In this document: in pieces, positions 9,080 through 17,786 of the stretch
Layout: each line of letters starts with the position of its first letter
How positions within the stretch are numbered: position 1 is the stretch's first letter
Assembly: GCA_017617475.1 (NCBI GenBank)
Contig: JAFZWC010000057.1
Location: 1-64,000 of the forward strand
Direction of reading: 5' to 3'
DNA from: Bacteroidales bacterium
GTDB lineage: Bacteria; Bacteroidota; Bacteroidia; Bacteroidales; UBA932
DNA length: 64,000 nt
Notes under the pieces: model-generated
Database searches by the model: none
The model's input: only the letters and a program-made list of their open reading frames with translations
What the model was told of the DNA's origin: nothing
Position numbers and translations under genes: made by a program

Positions 9080-9454
9080 TTAAACGTACATGGGAATCCA
9101 GGCCTGGGGGAAATAACGGACGACGGTTTCCGGCCCGTCGAACAGGACGGATACCACGTCGAAGAAAACCTCCTTCCCCTCCATGTGCTTTTTGTTCAGA
9201 TATTGTCCGGCTGCTGCCGAGATACGTTTTTGTTTAACAACATTCACCTGATCCATGACGGTGGTGGTAACAGGGGCCGTGCGGGCCTTGACCTCCACAA
9301 AGTGCACGCCGTCGGCCGCTTCGGAGATGATGTCCAGCTCCAAATGGCCGGTTCTCCAGTTGCGGTCCAGGATCTGGTGTCCTTGGGTTTCCAGGAAATC
9401 GCAGGCCATCTGTTCACCGGCCTGACCAATTCTACTGGTCTGTAATACGTTCAT
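9080..9454 (-). CDS. YraN-family (UPF0102) nuclease-like protein
   Basis: 124 residues from the ATG at 9454; a TTG six codons upstream would overlap mutS2. The family signature is present: GQAGEQMACDFLETQGHQIL, then NWRTGHLELDII and FVEVKART, the PD-(D/E)xK-type core (Asp in LELDI, Glu and Lys in EVK) shared with Holliday-junction-resolvase folds. The biochemical role of YraN proteins is not established. It sits 10 nt after mutS2 and 3 nt before the nucleotidyltransferase-like gene, in one operon. Confidence 0.88.
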   Translation of the reverse strand: MNVLQTSRIGQAGEQMACDFLETQGHQILDRNWRTGHLELDIISEAADGVHFVEVKARTAPVTTTVMDQVNVVKQKRISAAAGQYLNKKHMEGKEVFFDVVSVLFDGPETVVRYFPQAWIPMYV

Positions 9455-9464
9455 TGGTTTAGTT

Positions 9465-11978
9465 TTAGTCAAATTTTACTACCGTCACTCCCGAGCCGCC
9501 CAGTTGGACATGCTCGTCTGCGGCGGAGCTCACGCCAGGTACGGTGCGCACGTACTTTTGGATTTCCTCGCGCAACGCGCCTGTTCCCTTACCATGCAAA
9601 ATTCGCACCGAAGGCACACCTAACATGATGGCATCGTCAATATAGCGCATCACTATTTCTATGGCATCGTTCACCCTTTCCCCTCTCACATCCAGCTCCA
9701 GCTTGAAGTTGGCCTTCCTCTCGCTGATGCCCACATCGTATACCTGGCGGGGTTTATCGGCCGACTTTCCGGCCACAGCCTTGAATTCGCTTGCCGTAAT
9801 CCTTTCCACGCGGTCCAGCGGAAGTTTGGTGGTAATGCTTCCCACTATCACGCTCACCGCCTTGGTGCTGACCTTGGATACCTCGCCCACCATGCCGTTG
9901 TCCTTGATGCGGACCTTCTCCCCCACTTTGAGCGGGGCGCTGCGGAAGGCGGCCAGTTTTTTCTCTTCCAGTTCCCGCTGCTCCATCTGCTGGAGGGTTT
10001 CTCCGTCGGCCCTGCGCTTTTTGCGAACCTGCTCGCGCTCCTTGCGTTCCTTGACGGTCTGGAGCTTCTTGTCAATATAGGCGTCGCGGCGGCCCCGGCC
10101 CTCGGCCAGTGCGCCCAGGAAGCCCTGGAGCTCGGCCCTGGCCTCCTTGGTCTGGTCCTTGGCGGCCTGCGATTCCTTGATGGTGCGGATGGTGTTCTCT
10201 ACCTTCTTGTTGGCGTCCTTCACTATCTTGCGGGCCTCTTCTTTGGCCTCCTCCAGGATGGCGCGGCGCATTTCCTTGATGTCTTCCAGTTCTTTCTCAT
10301 AGCGGTCGGTCAGGCCTTCGAGGGTCTTGTCCGTCGCACGGATCTTGGTGAGCCTCTCGTCCAACTGGCGGCGGCTCCGGGCAATCTTGCGCAGATTGCG
10401 CTCGATGCCCACGAACTGTTCGCCGGCACGCAGCTCGGCATCGTGGACTATGTTTTCCGGCATGCCCATCTTGCGGGCCAGTTCGAAGGCGAAGGAAGAA
10501 CCCGGCAGCCCCTGTTCCAACACGAAAAGCGGGGCCACCGTGGCGGCGTCAAACTGCATGGCGCCGTTCACCACGCCGGTTTCGGCCCCTGAAGCATACA
10601 GTTTCAGGTTGGTATAATGGGTGGTTATGACTCCATAGGCGCCGCGGGTGTCCAAATCGTGCAGGATGGCCTCGGCAATGGCGCCGCCGGCGGCCGGTTC
10701 GGTTCCGGAGCCAAACTCGTCAATAAGGATGAGGGTTCGGGAATCGGCCACGGCCAGCATGGCCTTCATGTCGGAAAGGAAGGAACTATAGGTGGACAGG
10801 TCGTTTTCCAGGGACTGGTCGTCGCCGATAGAGACCATGATGCGGTCGAAAACCGGCAGCTCCGAGGTTTCGGACGTGGGAATGAGCATGCCCCACTGGA
10901 ACATGTACTGCAGCAGGCCGACGGTCTTGAGGCAAACGCTCTTGCCTCCGGCGTTGGGGCCGGAGATGAGCAGGATGCGCTTTTGAGGTGTGAGGGTTAC
11001 CGTGAGCGGAACTATGGGCTTCTTTTCCTTGCGGAGGCTCTTTTCCAGAAGCGGGTGGCGGGCCTTGCGCAGCCGCAGTTCCCCGTCGGTGGACAGCACC
11101 GGCATGCCGGCTATGTAGTCCAGGGCCACATAGGCCTTGGCCATGATGAAATCCAGCTCTCCCACAAAGGTGGCGCCGGCAAGCAGCTCAGGCACGAAGG
11201 GGCGGAGGAATTCGGCAAACTCGTAGAGGATGCGGGCAATCTCGCGCGTTTCGGCAAAATAGAGTTCGGAAATCTCGTTCTGGAGGGCCACTACCTCGGC
11301 GGGCTCCATGAAAGTGGTCTTTCCGGTGGCACTCTCGTCATACACGAAGCCCTGGAAGGCGCGTTTTTTGGCCGATGCCACGGGAATGAGCATCTTGCCG
11401 TCGCGGATGGAGACACTGGCATCGGCGTCTACCAGGCCCTCCTGCTGCGCCTGCCGGAGGATGGCGTTCATGCGGCGGGAGATGTTGATTTCCTTGTCTT
11501 TAATGCTGCGGCGGATCTTGTAAAGCTCGTCTGAGGCGGTGTCCTTGATTTCTCCGTGGCGGTCCAGGATGGAATCGATACGGCTTATGACCTCGGCCGG
11601 GGCGCTGATGCCCGACGCCATGTGCTGCAGATTGGGATAGATGCCTTCCTTTACCGTATGGAAGAAGTGAAGCGTCCGGCGCAGGGTGTCCAGCAGGGTG
11701 CGCAGCTTGCCCAGGGAAAGAAGATCGATGGAAGCATTCTGGCCGATGGGCTCCAGGAAGGGAATGGCGTCGATGTATCCGGACGTGGGGAAGTTTTCCT
11801 CGAACATGAGGATGAGGCGCATCTCGTCGGTGACCAGATGACGCCGGTGAATCTGGTTGCCGTCCGTGCAGAACTCTTCTTCTTCCACCCGGCCCGCGGC
11901 ATATTCCGTAGAGCAGCGGGCCGCTATGGCCGCCCGCACTTTATCGAATCCCAGTTTTGCTTCCAGCCTCGCGTCCAT
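9465..11978 (-). CDS. mutS2: MutS2-family ATPase/endonuclease with Smr domain
   Basis: 837 residues from the ATG at 11978, six nt after the cdaA stop; a TTG at 11984 is the alternative start. The central MutS-type ATPase has Walker A SGPNAGGKS, Walker B TLILIDEFGSGTEP and a following H-loop (VITTHYTNLK). A long Lys/Glu-rich coiled coil (about residues 510-640) leads to a KOW-like segment (PLKVGEKVRIKDNGMVGEV) and a C-terminal Smr domain (LDVRGERVNDAIEIV ... ILHGKGTGALREEI). MutS2 proteins act on branched DNA or on collided ribosomes, not in mismatch repair. Co-transcribed with cdaA and yraN. Confidence 0.95.
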   Translation of the reverse strand: MDARLEAKLGFDKVRAAIAARCSTEYAAGRVEEEEFCTDGNQIHRRHLVTDEMRLILMFEENFPTSGYIDAIPFLEPIGQNASIDLLSLGKLRTLLDTLRRTLHFFHTVKEGIYPNLQHMASGISAPAEVISRIDSILDRHGEIKDTASDELYKIRRSIKDKEINISRRMNAILRQAQQEGLVDADASVSIRDGKMLIPVASAKKRAFQGFVYDESATGKTTFMEPAEVVALQNEISELYFAETREIARILYEFAEFLRPFVPELLAGATFVGELDFIMAKAYVALDYIAGMPVLSTDGELRLRKARHPLLEKSLRKEKKPIVPLTVTLTPQKRILLISGPNAGGKSVCLKTVGLLQYMFQWGMLIPTSETSELPVFDRIMVSIGDDQSLENDLSTYSSFLSDMKAMLAVADSRTLILIDEFGSGTEPAAGGAIAEAILHDLDTRGAYGVITTHYTNLKLYASGAETGVVNGAMQFDAATVAPLFVLEQGLPGSSFAFELARKMGMPENIVHDAELRAGEQFVGIERNLRKIARSRRQLDERLTKIRATDKTLEGLTDRYEKELEDIKEMRRAILEEAKEEARKIVKDANKKVENTIRTIKESQAAKDQTKEARAELQGFLGALAEGRGRRDAYIDKKLQTVKERKEREQVRKKRRADGETLQQMEQRELEEKKLAAFRSAPLKVGEKVRIKDNGMVGEVSKVSTKAVSVIVGSITTKLPLDRVERITASEFKAVAGKSADKPRQVYDVGISERKANFKLELDVRGERVNDAIEIVMRYIDDAIMLGVPSVRILHGKGTGALREEIQKYVRTVPGVSSAADEHVQLGGSGVTVVKFD

Positions 11979-11984
11979 GCGCAA

Positions 11985-12797
11985 CTACTCCTCCTTCGTC
12001 ATCAGGGAGCCCAGCAACTGACGGAGCTCCTTCATATCCTGCACGGGATGAATCTCACCTCCGCGCACAAAACTCACATTTCCCGTTTCTTCGGAAACCA
12101 CCAGGATGTCGGCGTCCGTATCTTCGCTGAGGCCGATGGCCGCGCGGTGCCGCATGCCGTATTGGGCGGGAATATCCGTGCGGTTGGTCATGGGCAGCTG
12201 GCAGCGGGCGGCGGCAATATGGTCTCCCACTATGATCATGGCCCCGTCGTGCAGAGGAGAGTTCTTGAAGAAGATGTTCATGATGAGACGGCGGTTGATA
12301 TCGGCCTCAAAACGGTCTCCCGTTTCCATGTATTCATCCAGGGAAGACTTGTGCTGCAATACGATGAGGGCGCCGGTCTTCTCGGCCGACATGGCGCGCA
12401 CGGCTTCTCCCAGCTCTTCGGCACTGTGGCTGCCCATGGTTTCCTCCTTGATGCCCAGCAGGCGGTTGAAGAGTTGGCCGCTGCGGCGGGCAATGCCCGA
12501 CTGCACGGCTAAACGATTGAGCATGTGGCGGATTTCGGGCTGGAAGAGGATGATGATGGCCAGGATACCCACGTCCAGCAAAGCGCCCAGCAGGGCCGTC
12601 ATCATGCGCATGTTCAGCGCCGTTACCACGGCCTGCAGGATGAGCAGGAACGACAGCACCAGCACTATGTTGAGCACGGTTGAATCCCCTTTGAGGCTGC
12701 GGATGAGCAGATAGATGATAATGGCCACCATCAGGATGTCCAAAATATCTGCCCAGCCGAAGCTGAGGAATCCGAATATGCCCAGTACCTTAATCAT
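11985..12797 (-). CDS. cdaA: Membrane diadenylate cyclase (c-di-AMP synthase)
   Basis: 270 residues: three N-terminal hydrophobic segments (within residues 1-85), then a DAC domain with the diagnostic motifs DGAMII (about residue 185) and MRHRAAIG (about 216), which bind and condense two ATP into c-di-AMP. It has the CdaA architecture of a membrane-anchored cyclase. First gene of the operon that continues to mutS2. Its -7 box ends only six nt before the ATG, suggesting a leaderless or nearly leaderless transcript. Confidence 0.93.
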   Translation of the reverse strand: MIKVLGIFGFLSFGWADILDILMVAIIIYLLIRSLKGDSTVLNIVLVLSFLLILQAVVTALNMRMMTALLGALLDVGILAIIILFQPEIRHMLNRLAVQSGIARRSGQLFNRLLGIKEETMGSHSAEELGEAVRAMSAEKTGALIVLQHKSSLDEYMETGDRFEADINRRLIMNIFFKNSPLHDGAMIIVGDHIAAARCQLPMTNRTDIPAQYGMRHRAAIGLSEDTDADILVVSEETGNVSFVRGGEIHPVQDMKELRQLLGSLMTKEE

Positions 12798-12803
12798 AGC
12801 TTA

Positions 12804-12830
12804 CAAAGATAAGCAAAATTCTCCATACAA
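12804..12830 (-). promoter_or_regulatory. Promoter of the cdaA operon, possibly leaderless
   Basis: Minus-strand TATCTTTG (12804-12811) is followed by TAAGCT and the cdaA ATG. A TTG lies 16 nt upstream (12828-12830), a little short of the usual spacing. With transcription starting about five nt after the box, the message would begin at or next to the start codon. Confidence 0.55.
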
Positions 12831-12838
12831 GCACATGG

Positions 12839-12899
12839 CTTTGTTTTTCCGCCAATTATGCGTATGTTTGTACCAAACACAAGCGCTTATGAAAAAGAT
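12839..12899 (+). repeat. Promoter/leader module, copy A
   Basis: 61 nt covering promoter, leader and first codons that match copy B (16330-16390, minus strand) at 57 of 61 positions. It contains TTG 12841-12843, N19, TATGTTTG 12863-12870, the leader CCAAACACAAGCGCTT with its palindrome AAGCGCTT, and ATGAAAAAGAT. The downstream genes are unrelated, so this is a shared regulatory module rather than a gene duplication. Confidence 0.85.
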
Positions 12900-13467
12900 C
12901 CTGTCCCTGTTCCTGCTGGCCGCCCTTACGGTATCGGCCTTTGCCCAAAGGCCCCTTCCGGAAAAACTGTACGGCTTCAAATCGGCCATTCTCAAGACCG
13001 TCACCACCACCAATGGGGCCCAGTCCTTTGATACCCGCTGGATTGACGACTATGGCCAGAAAGAAAAGAGCCGCACTACAATGGATATGGGAGAGATTGG
13101 AATGTACGAAGCCATTATCCTGATGGTGGGAGAAGACTGCTGGGCCATCAATGCCGACGGGAAAGCTACCAAGATGAACGCCCGTCCCATCGTAGACTTT
13201 TACAATCTGACCGACGAAGACTACAAACTCTTTGACGTGAAGGACAAAGGTACGGAAGAATACAAGGGGAAAACCTGCCACGTATACTCCTACAAGCAGA
13301 AACAGCTCCTTACCAAGGTAGACATGACCGTGTGGGTTTGGGAAGGCCTGATTATTCGCCAGCACATAAAAAAGAAGCTTTCCGAGTCCTGGGTAGAACT
13401 GGAAAGCCTGGAAGTGGACGTCCCCATTCCGGCCGGAACGTTTAACATCCCTAAGGAGTACGACTAG
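12889..13467 (+). CDS. Exported protein of unknown function, LolA/DUF4412-like
   Basis: 192 residues from the ATG at 12889, which opens a clear signal peptide (MKKILSLFLLAALTVSAFAQ); upstream in-frame ATGs lie in the cdaA gene and promoter. The mature part alternates short strands (TTMDMGEIGMYEAIILMVGE, GKTCHVYSYKQKQ, KVDMTVWVWEGLIIRQH) as in the half-barrel fold of LolA or DUF4412 proteins, but I cannot make a firm family assignment. It is monocistronic, driven by module A, and ends three nt before the convergent asd stop, with no terminator hairpin between them. Confidence 0.75.
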   Translation: MKKILSLFLLAALTVSAFAQRPLPEKLYGFKSAILKTVTTTNGAQSFDTRWIDDYGQKEKSRTTMDMGEIGMYEAIILMVGEDCWAINADGKATKMNARPIVDFYNLTDEDYKLFDVKDKGTEEYKGKTCHVYSYKQKQLLTKVDMTVWVWEGLIIRQHIKKKLSESWVELESLEVDVPIPAGTFNIPKEYD

Positions 13468-13470
13468 ATT

Positions 13471-14457
13471 CTATATCAAGCCCTTTTGGAGCAGAACTTG
13501 CGCAATTTGAACGGCGTTGGTGGCTGCTCCTTTTCTTATGTTATCGCTTACGCACCAGAGGTTGAGACCGTTCTCCACGGACGGGTCCCGGCGGATGCGG
13601 CCCACAAACACCTCGTCCTTTTCCCAGGCCGTGATGGGCATGGGGTAGAGGTTTTCCTCAGGCTTGTCCTGGACAACGACGCCGGGCATTTCGGCCATGA
13701 GCCGACGGGCTTCATCCAGGTCATAGGGTTTGCGGAATTCAATGTTCACGCTCTCGGAATGGCCGCCTTTCACCGGCACGCGAACAGTGGTGGCCGACAC
13801 GGCTATGCTGTTGTCTCCCAGAATCTTACGCGTTTCATTCACCATCTTCATTTCTTCCTTGGTATAGCCGTCGGGCAGGAAGGAATCAATATGGGGCAGA
13901 ATGTTCAGGTCTATCTGATGGGGAAATTTGGAACCCGTTCCGCCGGCCCGTTCGGCCTCCAGCTGCTCGATACCCCGCTGTCCCGCGCCGGTGACGCTCT
14001 GGTAGGTGCTCACCACAATGCGCTTGATGCCATAGGCCTTGTGCAGAGGCGCCAGCGGCAGCACCATCTGGATGGTGGAGCAGTTGGGATTGGCAATGAT
14101 GTAATTGTCCGGGCCGATGGCATCCGGATTAATCTCCGGCACCACCAGCGGCACCATGGGATCCATGCGCCAGTAGGACGAATTGTCCACTACGCGGCAT
14201 CCGACGGCCGCAAACTGGGGGGCCAGTTCGCCGGAAGCGGCACCGCCCGCACTGAAAATGGCCAGCGCCGGCTTGCGGGCAATGGCATCGGCCGCGCTAA
14301 TAACGGTCCATTCTTTCCCCTGGAAGGTGACTTTCTTGCCCCAGGAGCGTTCAGAGGCCACAGGGAGCAATTCTGTAACAGGAAAGTTACGTTCTTCCAG
14401 TACCCTCAGCATTTTGGTGCCGACCAGTCCGGTGGCACCCACTACAGCTACTAACAT
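13471..14457 (-). CDS. asd: Aspartate-semialdehyde dehydrogenase
   Basis: 328 residues, normal length. The N-terminal Rossmann motif is VAVVGATGLVGTKMLRVLEE; the nucleophilic Cys is in NPNCSTIQM (about residue 131); the segment STYQSVTGAGQRGIEQLEAE and the later RVPVKGGHSESVNIE carry the substrate-binding and catalytic residues of the family. It reduces aspartyl phosphate to aspartate semialdehyde for lysine/diaminopimelate, threonine and methionine. It lies five nt after the GH20 gene and so is probably co-transcribed from that gene's promoter, an odd pairing of amino-sugar release with cell-wall precursor supply. Confidence 0.95.
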   Translation of the reverse strand: MLVAVVGATGLVGTKMLRVLEERNFPVTELLPVASERSWGKKVTFQGKEWTVISAADAIARKPALAIFSAGGAASGELAPQFAAVGCRVVDNSSYWRMDPMVPLVVPEINPDAIGPDNYIIANPNCSTIQMVLPLAPLHKAYGIKRIVVSTYQSVTGAGQRGIEQLEAERAGGTGSKFPHQIDLNILPHIDSFLPDGYTKEEMKMVNETRKILGDNSIAVSATTVRVPVKGGHSESVNIEFRKPYDLDEARRLMAEMPGVVVQDKPEENLYPMPITAWEKDEVFVGRIRRDPSVENGLNLWCVSDNIRKGAATNAVQIAQVLLQKGLI

Positions 14458-14462
14458 ACTTG

Positions 14463-16340
14463 TTACCTTTTCTTAAAATTCAGCCCCTGGGCGTCCCAGA
14501 CAGGCATTTCTTTCTTCTTTATGATACTATAGAACTCGTTGAAGTCTTTTTGGAAAGCGTCCTCGGATTCCCACAGGCCCTGACCATTCCAGGCACGTTC
14601 CCAGATACCCAGCGCCTTGGGAAGCATCTGGTAGGTGGCGTCGTCCAGACTGCGGATGTTCTCCGACCACAGCAAGGCTTCGGCGCCAACGATATTCGTG
14701 CTCTTCATAAGCCCGGGATAATTATAGACCGGCAGGGCAAAGCTCTTACGCTCGTCCACATAACCGCCCCAGTGGAGGCCGATCTCATTGGGATCGTCGC
14801 TGTAGGCCAGGTCTACATAGGCATGCTGGACGTTGGAAAGCAGCACGGGGACATCGGCATTGGCCAGACGTGCGGGAAGATCCAAGTCCTCATCCCTTGT
14901 GTTCCAGGCGTTTACGAAGAGGAGCTGCTTTTTGAGCGCTTCCAGCGTTTCGGGTTCAATGTTCTCTACCACCTCCTGCCAGCCGGCCAGTTTCAGGTTT
15001 CTTTCCTGCGCCAGTTTTACCATCCCGCGGGTGAACGTGTCCTTGACCCGCTTGCGGTCCCGGCCCGTCCAGGCGCCGTCCGGCACTTCGTCGCCGCCGA
15101 TGTGGACACCCAGAAGCGGCACTCCGGCCTCTTTGTGCATGCGGATGACCTCGTCAAAGACTACTCCATAGAACTTATACACACCCGGCAGGTCCGGATC
15201 CAGCACGTTGTCCGTGAAGTCCTGGGGCGTCCAGTAATGGGAGGTGTCGGCCGGATCCTGCAGGCGGAAACTTTCGTCCCCGGTACGGAGCTCGTAAACC
15301 TGCACGGCCTTGATGGCGGCGCGGGAATGCCCCGGGGCGTCAAACTCCGGCACCACCCGGATGCGGCGTTCCCAGGCATAGCGCAGGATTTCCTTATACT
15401 CTTCCTCCGTATAGAAAGTGGTGGTACCCAGATGGCCATTGGCCGTGGGCTTGAGTGCCTGCGTCTCCTTCAAATCCCAGTCCGGCAGTTCGTGATGGCC
15501 GCTGTAGGACGTAAGTTCCGGCAGCGGGGGAATTTCCAGACACCAGGATTCGTCGTCTCCCAGGTGGAAATGCAGGAGATTCAGCTTGTAGGAAGCCATG
15601 ATATCCAGGATCTTGAATACCTCTTCCTTGGTCCGGAAGTCCCGCACCACATCCAGCATAAAGCCGCGGAGGCTCAGTTCGGGCCAGTCTGTAATGACCA
15701 GATTCTTGGTCCCTTCCGGCAACTTGGACAAGGTCACCTGGGCATAATACTCGCCATCGGCGTCATCCGAATCTATATGGGCCTCTCCCTTGTCATCCAG
15801 GGTAAGCGTATACATTCCCGGGGGAATGTCACAGCACTCTTCATCCTTATCTGCCTGCTTAGACCAGGACTTTACCATCTTGGGCCTGGGCAGGATATCG
15901 GCCGGGCCGGGTTCATAGCTGGCGGCAAACCAGCGGGCGTCGATGGGCGTTCCCGTGCGCTCCAGGAATTTATACCGGATGGGAAGAACCTTGTCGGCCT
16001 TTCCCATTACCTGCAGCACGAAGCCTTCCGGTGCCCAGGAGTGGCGCGGAAGGGGATTGCCCCGGAAAGAAATGGTCTGGTCTCCGCTTTGGGGAATATC
16101 CAGATAGCGGCTCGTTCCCTGGTAGTGCTTGATTTCCTTCACCGGACCGCTGACCACCTCAATGTCTTCATAGAGTTCCTGGAACCAGACACGCCCGCCT
16201 TCGGGCATGTTGTGCAGGATGAGTGTATGCAGGGCCCGTCCGTCCTCACCGGCGGCTCCTTCTATCCATTCGGCCGAAGGCTCTCCGCTGCCGCAAGAGG
16301 CCAGTATGGCAACCATTATGGGGACAAGTATCTTTTTCAT
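14463..16340 (-). CDS. GH20 beta-N-acetylhexosaminidase, lipoprotein
   Basis: 625 residues. The ATG at 16340 opens a lipoprotein signal with lipobox LASC (Cys at residue 16). An N-terminal carbohydrate-binding-like region (about 25-215) precedes the GH20 barrel, which starts near LSLRGFMLDVVRDFRTKEEV. The catalytic Asp-Glu pair is in GVHIGGDEVPDGAW; LLHFHLGDDESWCLEIP and RVVPEFDAPGHSRAAIKAV are further family blocks. It removes terminal GlcNAc or GalNAc from glycans or chitooligosaccharides, here from the outer membrane or periplasm. Transcribed from module B and followed by asd. Confidence 0.93.
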   Translation of the reverse strand: MKKILVPIMVAILASCGSGEPSAEWIEGAAGEDGRALHTLILHNMPEGGRVWFQELYEDIEVVSGPVKEIKHYQGTSRYLDIPQSGDQTISFRGNPLPRHSWAPEGFVLQVMGKADKVLPIRYKFLERTGTPIDARWFAASYEPGPADILPRPKMVKSWSKQADKDEECCDIPPGMYTLTLDDKGEAHIDSDDADGEYYAQVTLSKLPEGTKNLVITDWPELSLRGFMLDVVRDFRTKEEVFKILDIMASYKLNLLHFHLGDDESWCLEIPPLPELTSYSGHHELPDWDLKETQALKPTANGHLGTTTFYTEEEYKEILRYAWERRIRVVPEFDAPGHSRAAIKAVQVYELRTGDESFRLQDPADTSHYWTPQDFTDNVLDPDLPGVYKFYGVVFDEVIRMHKEAGVPLLGVHIGGDEVPDGAWTGRDRKRVKDTFTRGMVKLAQERNLKLAGWQEVVENIEPETLEALKKQLLFVNAWNTRDEDLDLPARLANADVPVLLSNVQHAYVDLAYSDDPNEIGLHWGGYVDERKSFALPVYNYPGLMKSTNIVGAEALLWSENIRSLDDATYQMLPKALGIWERAWNGQGLWESEDAFQKDFNEFYSIIKKKEMPVWDAQGLNFKKR

Positions 16341-16390
16341 AAGCGCTTGTGTTTGGTGCAAACATACACATAATTGGCCGGAAAACAAAG
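16330..16390 (-). repeat. Promoter/leader module, copy B
   Basis: Minus-strand counterpart of 12839-12899, 57 of 61 positions identical. TTG 16386-16388, N19, TATGTTTG 16359-16366, a leader with AAGCGCTT, then the GH20 start codon and ATGAAAAAGAT. The promoter spacing is canonical in both copies. Confidence 0.85.
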
Positions 16391-16423
16391 TTTCCCGGCC
16401 TTGAAAAAAGAGCCACGCTGTCT

Positions 16424-17338
16424 TTAGAGTTTCCGGAGGCTGGCGCCGCGGTCTACGTCGGTTTCGGTAATCTGAAGATGCTCGCCGGCCTTGTAGTGGC
16501 AGCTGGAACCGCCGGAAAGGTGAACGCCCAGTTTGTCCAGGGCCACCACGCGGGCCGATGAAGCGCCGCTGAGTTCCATCCAGACATCGTTGGCGGGGCT
16601 GTCTGTCAAATCAAACTTGGCGGCACCGGAGCCGGACATGCGCACAGTTCCCAGGGCTCCCTTCATTTTGATATTGCTGGCGCCGGACAGTTCCATGTCG
16701 GCCTTATCGAATACGCCGGTGAGTTCCACCTTGGCCGATCCGGACAAATCCGTGTTGAAGGCGTTCCCGTCGCTCTCCAGGATTCCCTTGGAGGCACCGG
16801 AGAGGTTCATCTTGATTTCTTTGAGGCTGCCGGTCAGCTGGAATTTGCTGGCGCCGCTGCACTCGATGTCGGCAAAAGTGGATGTCATCTGAAGCCCTTT
16901 GACGGAAGTGGCCCCGCTCAGCTCCATGGAGAAGCTTCCGGTGTTGAAGTCGCCGTCGGCCAGCAGCTTGCTGGCGCCGGACATCTCTACCCGGGCGAGT
17001 TCAGGCATGGCCACGCTGGCGTTCACCTTATAATTGCCGCGTTCCATCTTCTTGCGGACGTCGCCGGGCATGCCGGAGACATTCAGGACAAGCCTGTTGC
17101 CGCGCACCTTCACCTGAAGGTAAGGCATTACGAAATCGGGAGCCTCCACTTCCACTTTCCAGTCGGAAGACTGGACCAGGTTCACGTTGTAGATCCAGGA
17201 TACTTCCAGACCGTCAAAGTGATTAAGCGCGTAAGACTTGGTTTCCACCCGGACGGCTTCCGGTTCTTTGGTGTTGGCAGCCACGGCGGGCGCAAAAGCC
17301 AGGAAGGCGGCTGCAAAAAGGGTGAAAAGCTGTTTCAT
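16424..17338 (-). CDS. DUF2807 (GIN-domain) exported protein
   Basis: 304 residues from the ATG at 17338, which opens the signal peptide MKQLFTLFAAAFLAFAPAVA; an upstream ATG at 17365 would overlap the anti-sigma gene. The mature part is a right-handed repetitive beta structure with many short 'SGA/GAS' turns (ARVEMSGASKLLADGDFNTG, ELSGASNIKMKGALGTVRMS), the hallmark of DUF2807 head domains once likened to autotransporter adhesins. Located 13 nt downstream of the anti-sigma gene, it is probably co-transcribed with it and the ECF sigma factor, and so is a candidate output of that regulon. Function unknown. Confidence 0.85.
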   Translation of the reverse strand: MKQLFTLFAAAFLAFAPAVAANTKEPEAVRVETKSYALNHFDGLEVSWIYNVNLVQSSDWKVEVEAPDFVMPYLQVKVRGNRLVLNVSGMPGDVRKKMERGNYKVNASVAMPELARVEMSGASKLLADGDFNTGSFSMELSGATSVKGLQMTSTFADIECSGASKFQLTGSLKEIKMNLSGASKGILESDGNAFNTDLSGSAKVELTGVFDKADMELSGASNIKMKGALGTVRMSGSGAAKFDLTDSPANDVWMELSGASSARVVALDKLGVHLSGGSSCHYKAGEHLQITETDVDRGASLRKL

Positions 17339-17351
17339 ATTCTTTGGTTTT

Positions 17352-17786
17352 TTATTGATTAGCAAGTAGTTTTGCCCCTTCCAGCAAAGAGGCGTAATGG
17401 GTTTTCAACACACGGGCCTTCTGGATGCGGGACATCTCGTCCGGAAGCTGCAGAAAGAGCGGAGTGGCTTCTTCCGTGAGGCTGGCCAGGGCTTCGTCCC
17501 AGTCGGCACCGGCGTCGGCCGGACAATTGCTGTAGAGCTGGGAGACCTGCTCCATATAGGCCAGGTATATGGCCTCGGGGTCGCTTCTGCGCACGGCGGT
17601 TACAACGAAAAGGGCCGACAGGGCCGCGGCGGCCGCCACAGTGCCCCAGATTACCCGCCAAGGGCGGCGGGCCGGCTTCTGAACCTCGTCAAAACGGGCC
17701 AGGAAGCGTTCCTCGTGCCCCGGGGCAGGCTCCTTCACGTCGAAAGCTTCGGCGTGGGAACGGATGTATTGTTCGAGCTCTGTCAT
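17352..17786 (-). CDS. Probable membrane anti-sigma partner
   Basis: 144 residues: a cytoplasmic N-terminal part (about 50 residues, including HEERFLARFDEVQ), a single transmembrane helix (VIWGTVAAAAALSALFVVTAV, about residues 46-65), and an extracytoplasmic helical tail with an unusual YMEQVSQLYSN segment. It overlaps the ECF sigma stop by four nt (ATGA), the classic translationally coupled sigma/anti-sigma layout. No zinc-binding HxxxCxxC is visible, so the call rests on topology and position. Confidence 0.65.
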   Translation of the reverse strand: MTELEQYIRSHAEAFDVKEPAPGHEERFLARFDEVQKPARRPWRVIWGTVAAAAALSALFVVTAVRRSDPEAIYLAYMEQVSQLYSNCPADAGADWDEALASLTEEATPLFLQLPDEMSRIQKARVLKTHYASLLEGAKLLANQ

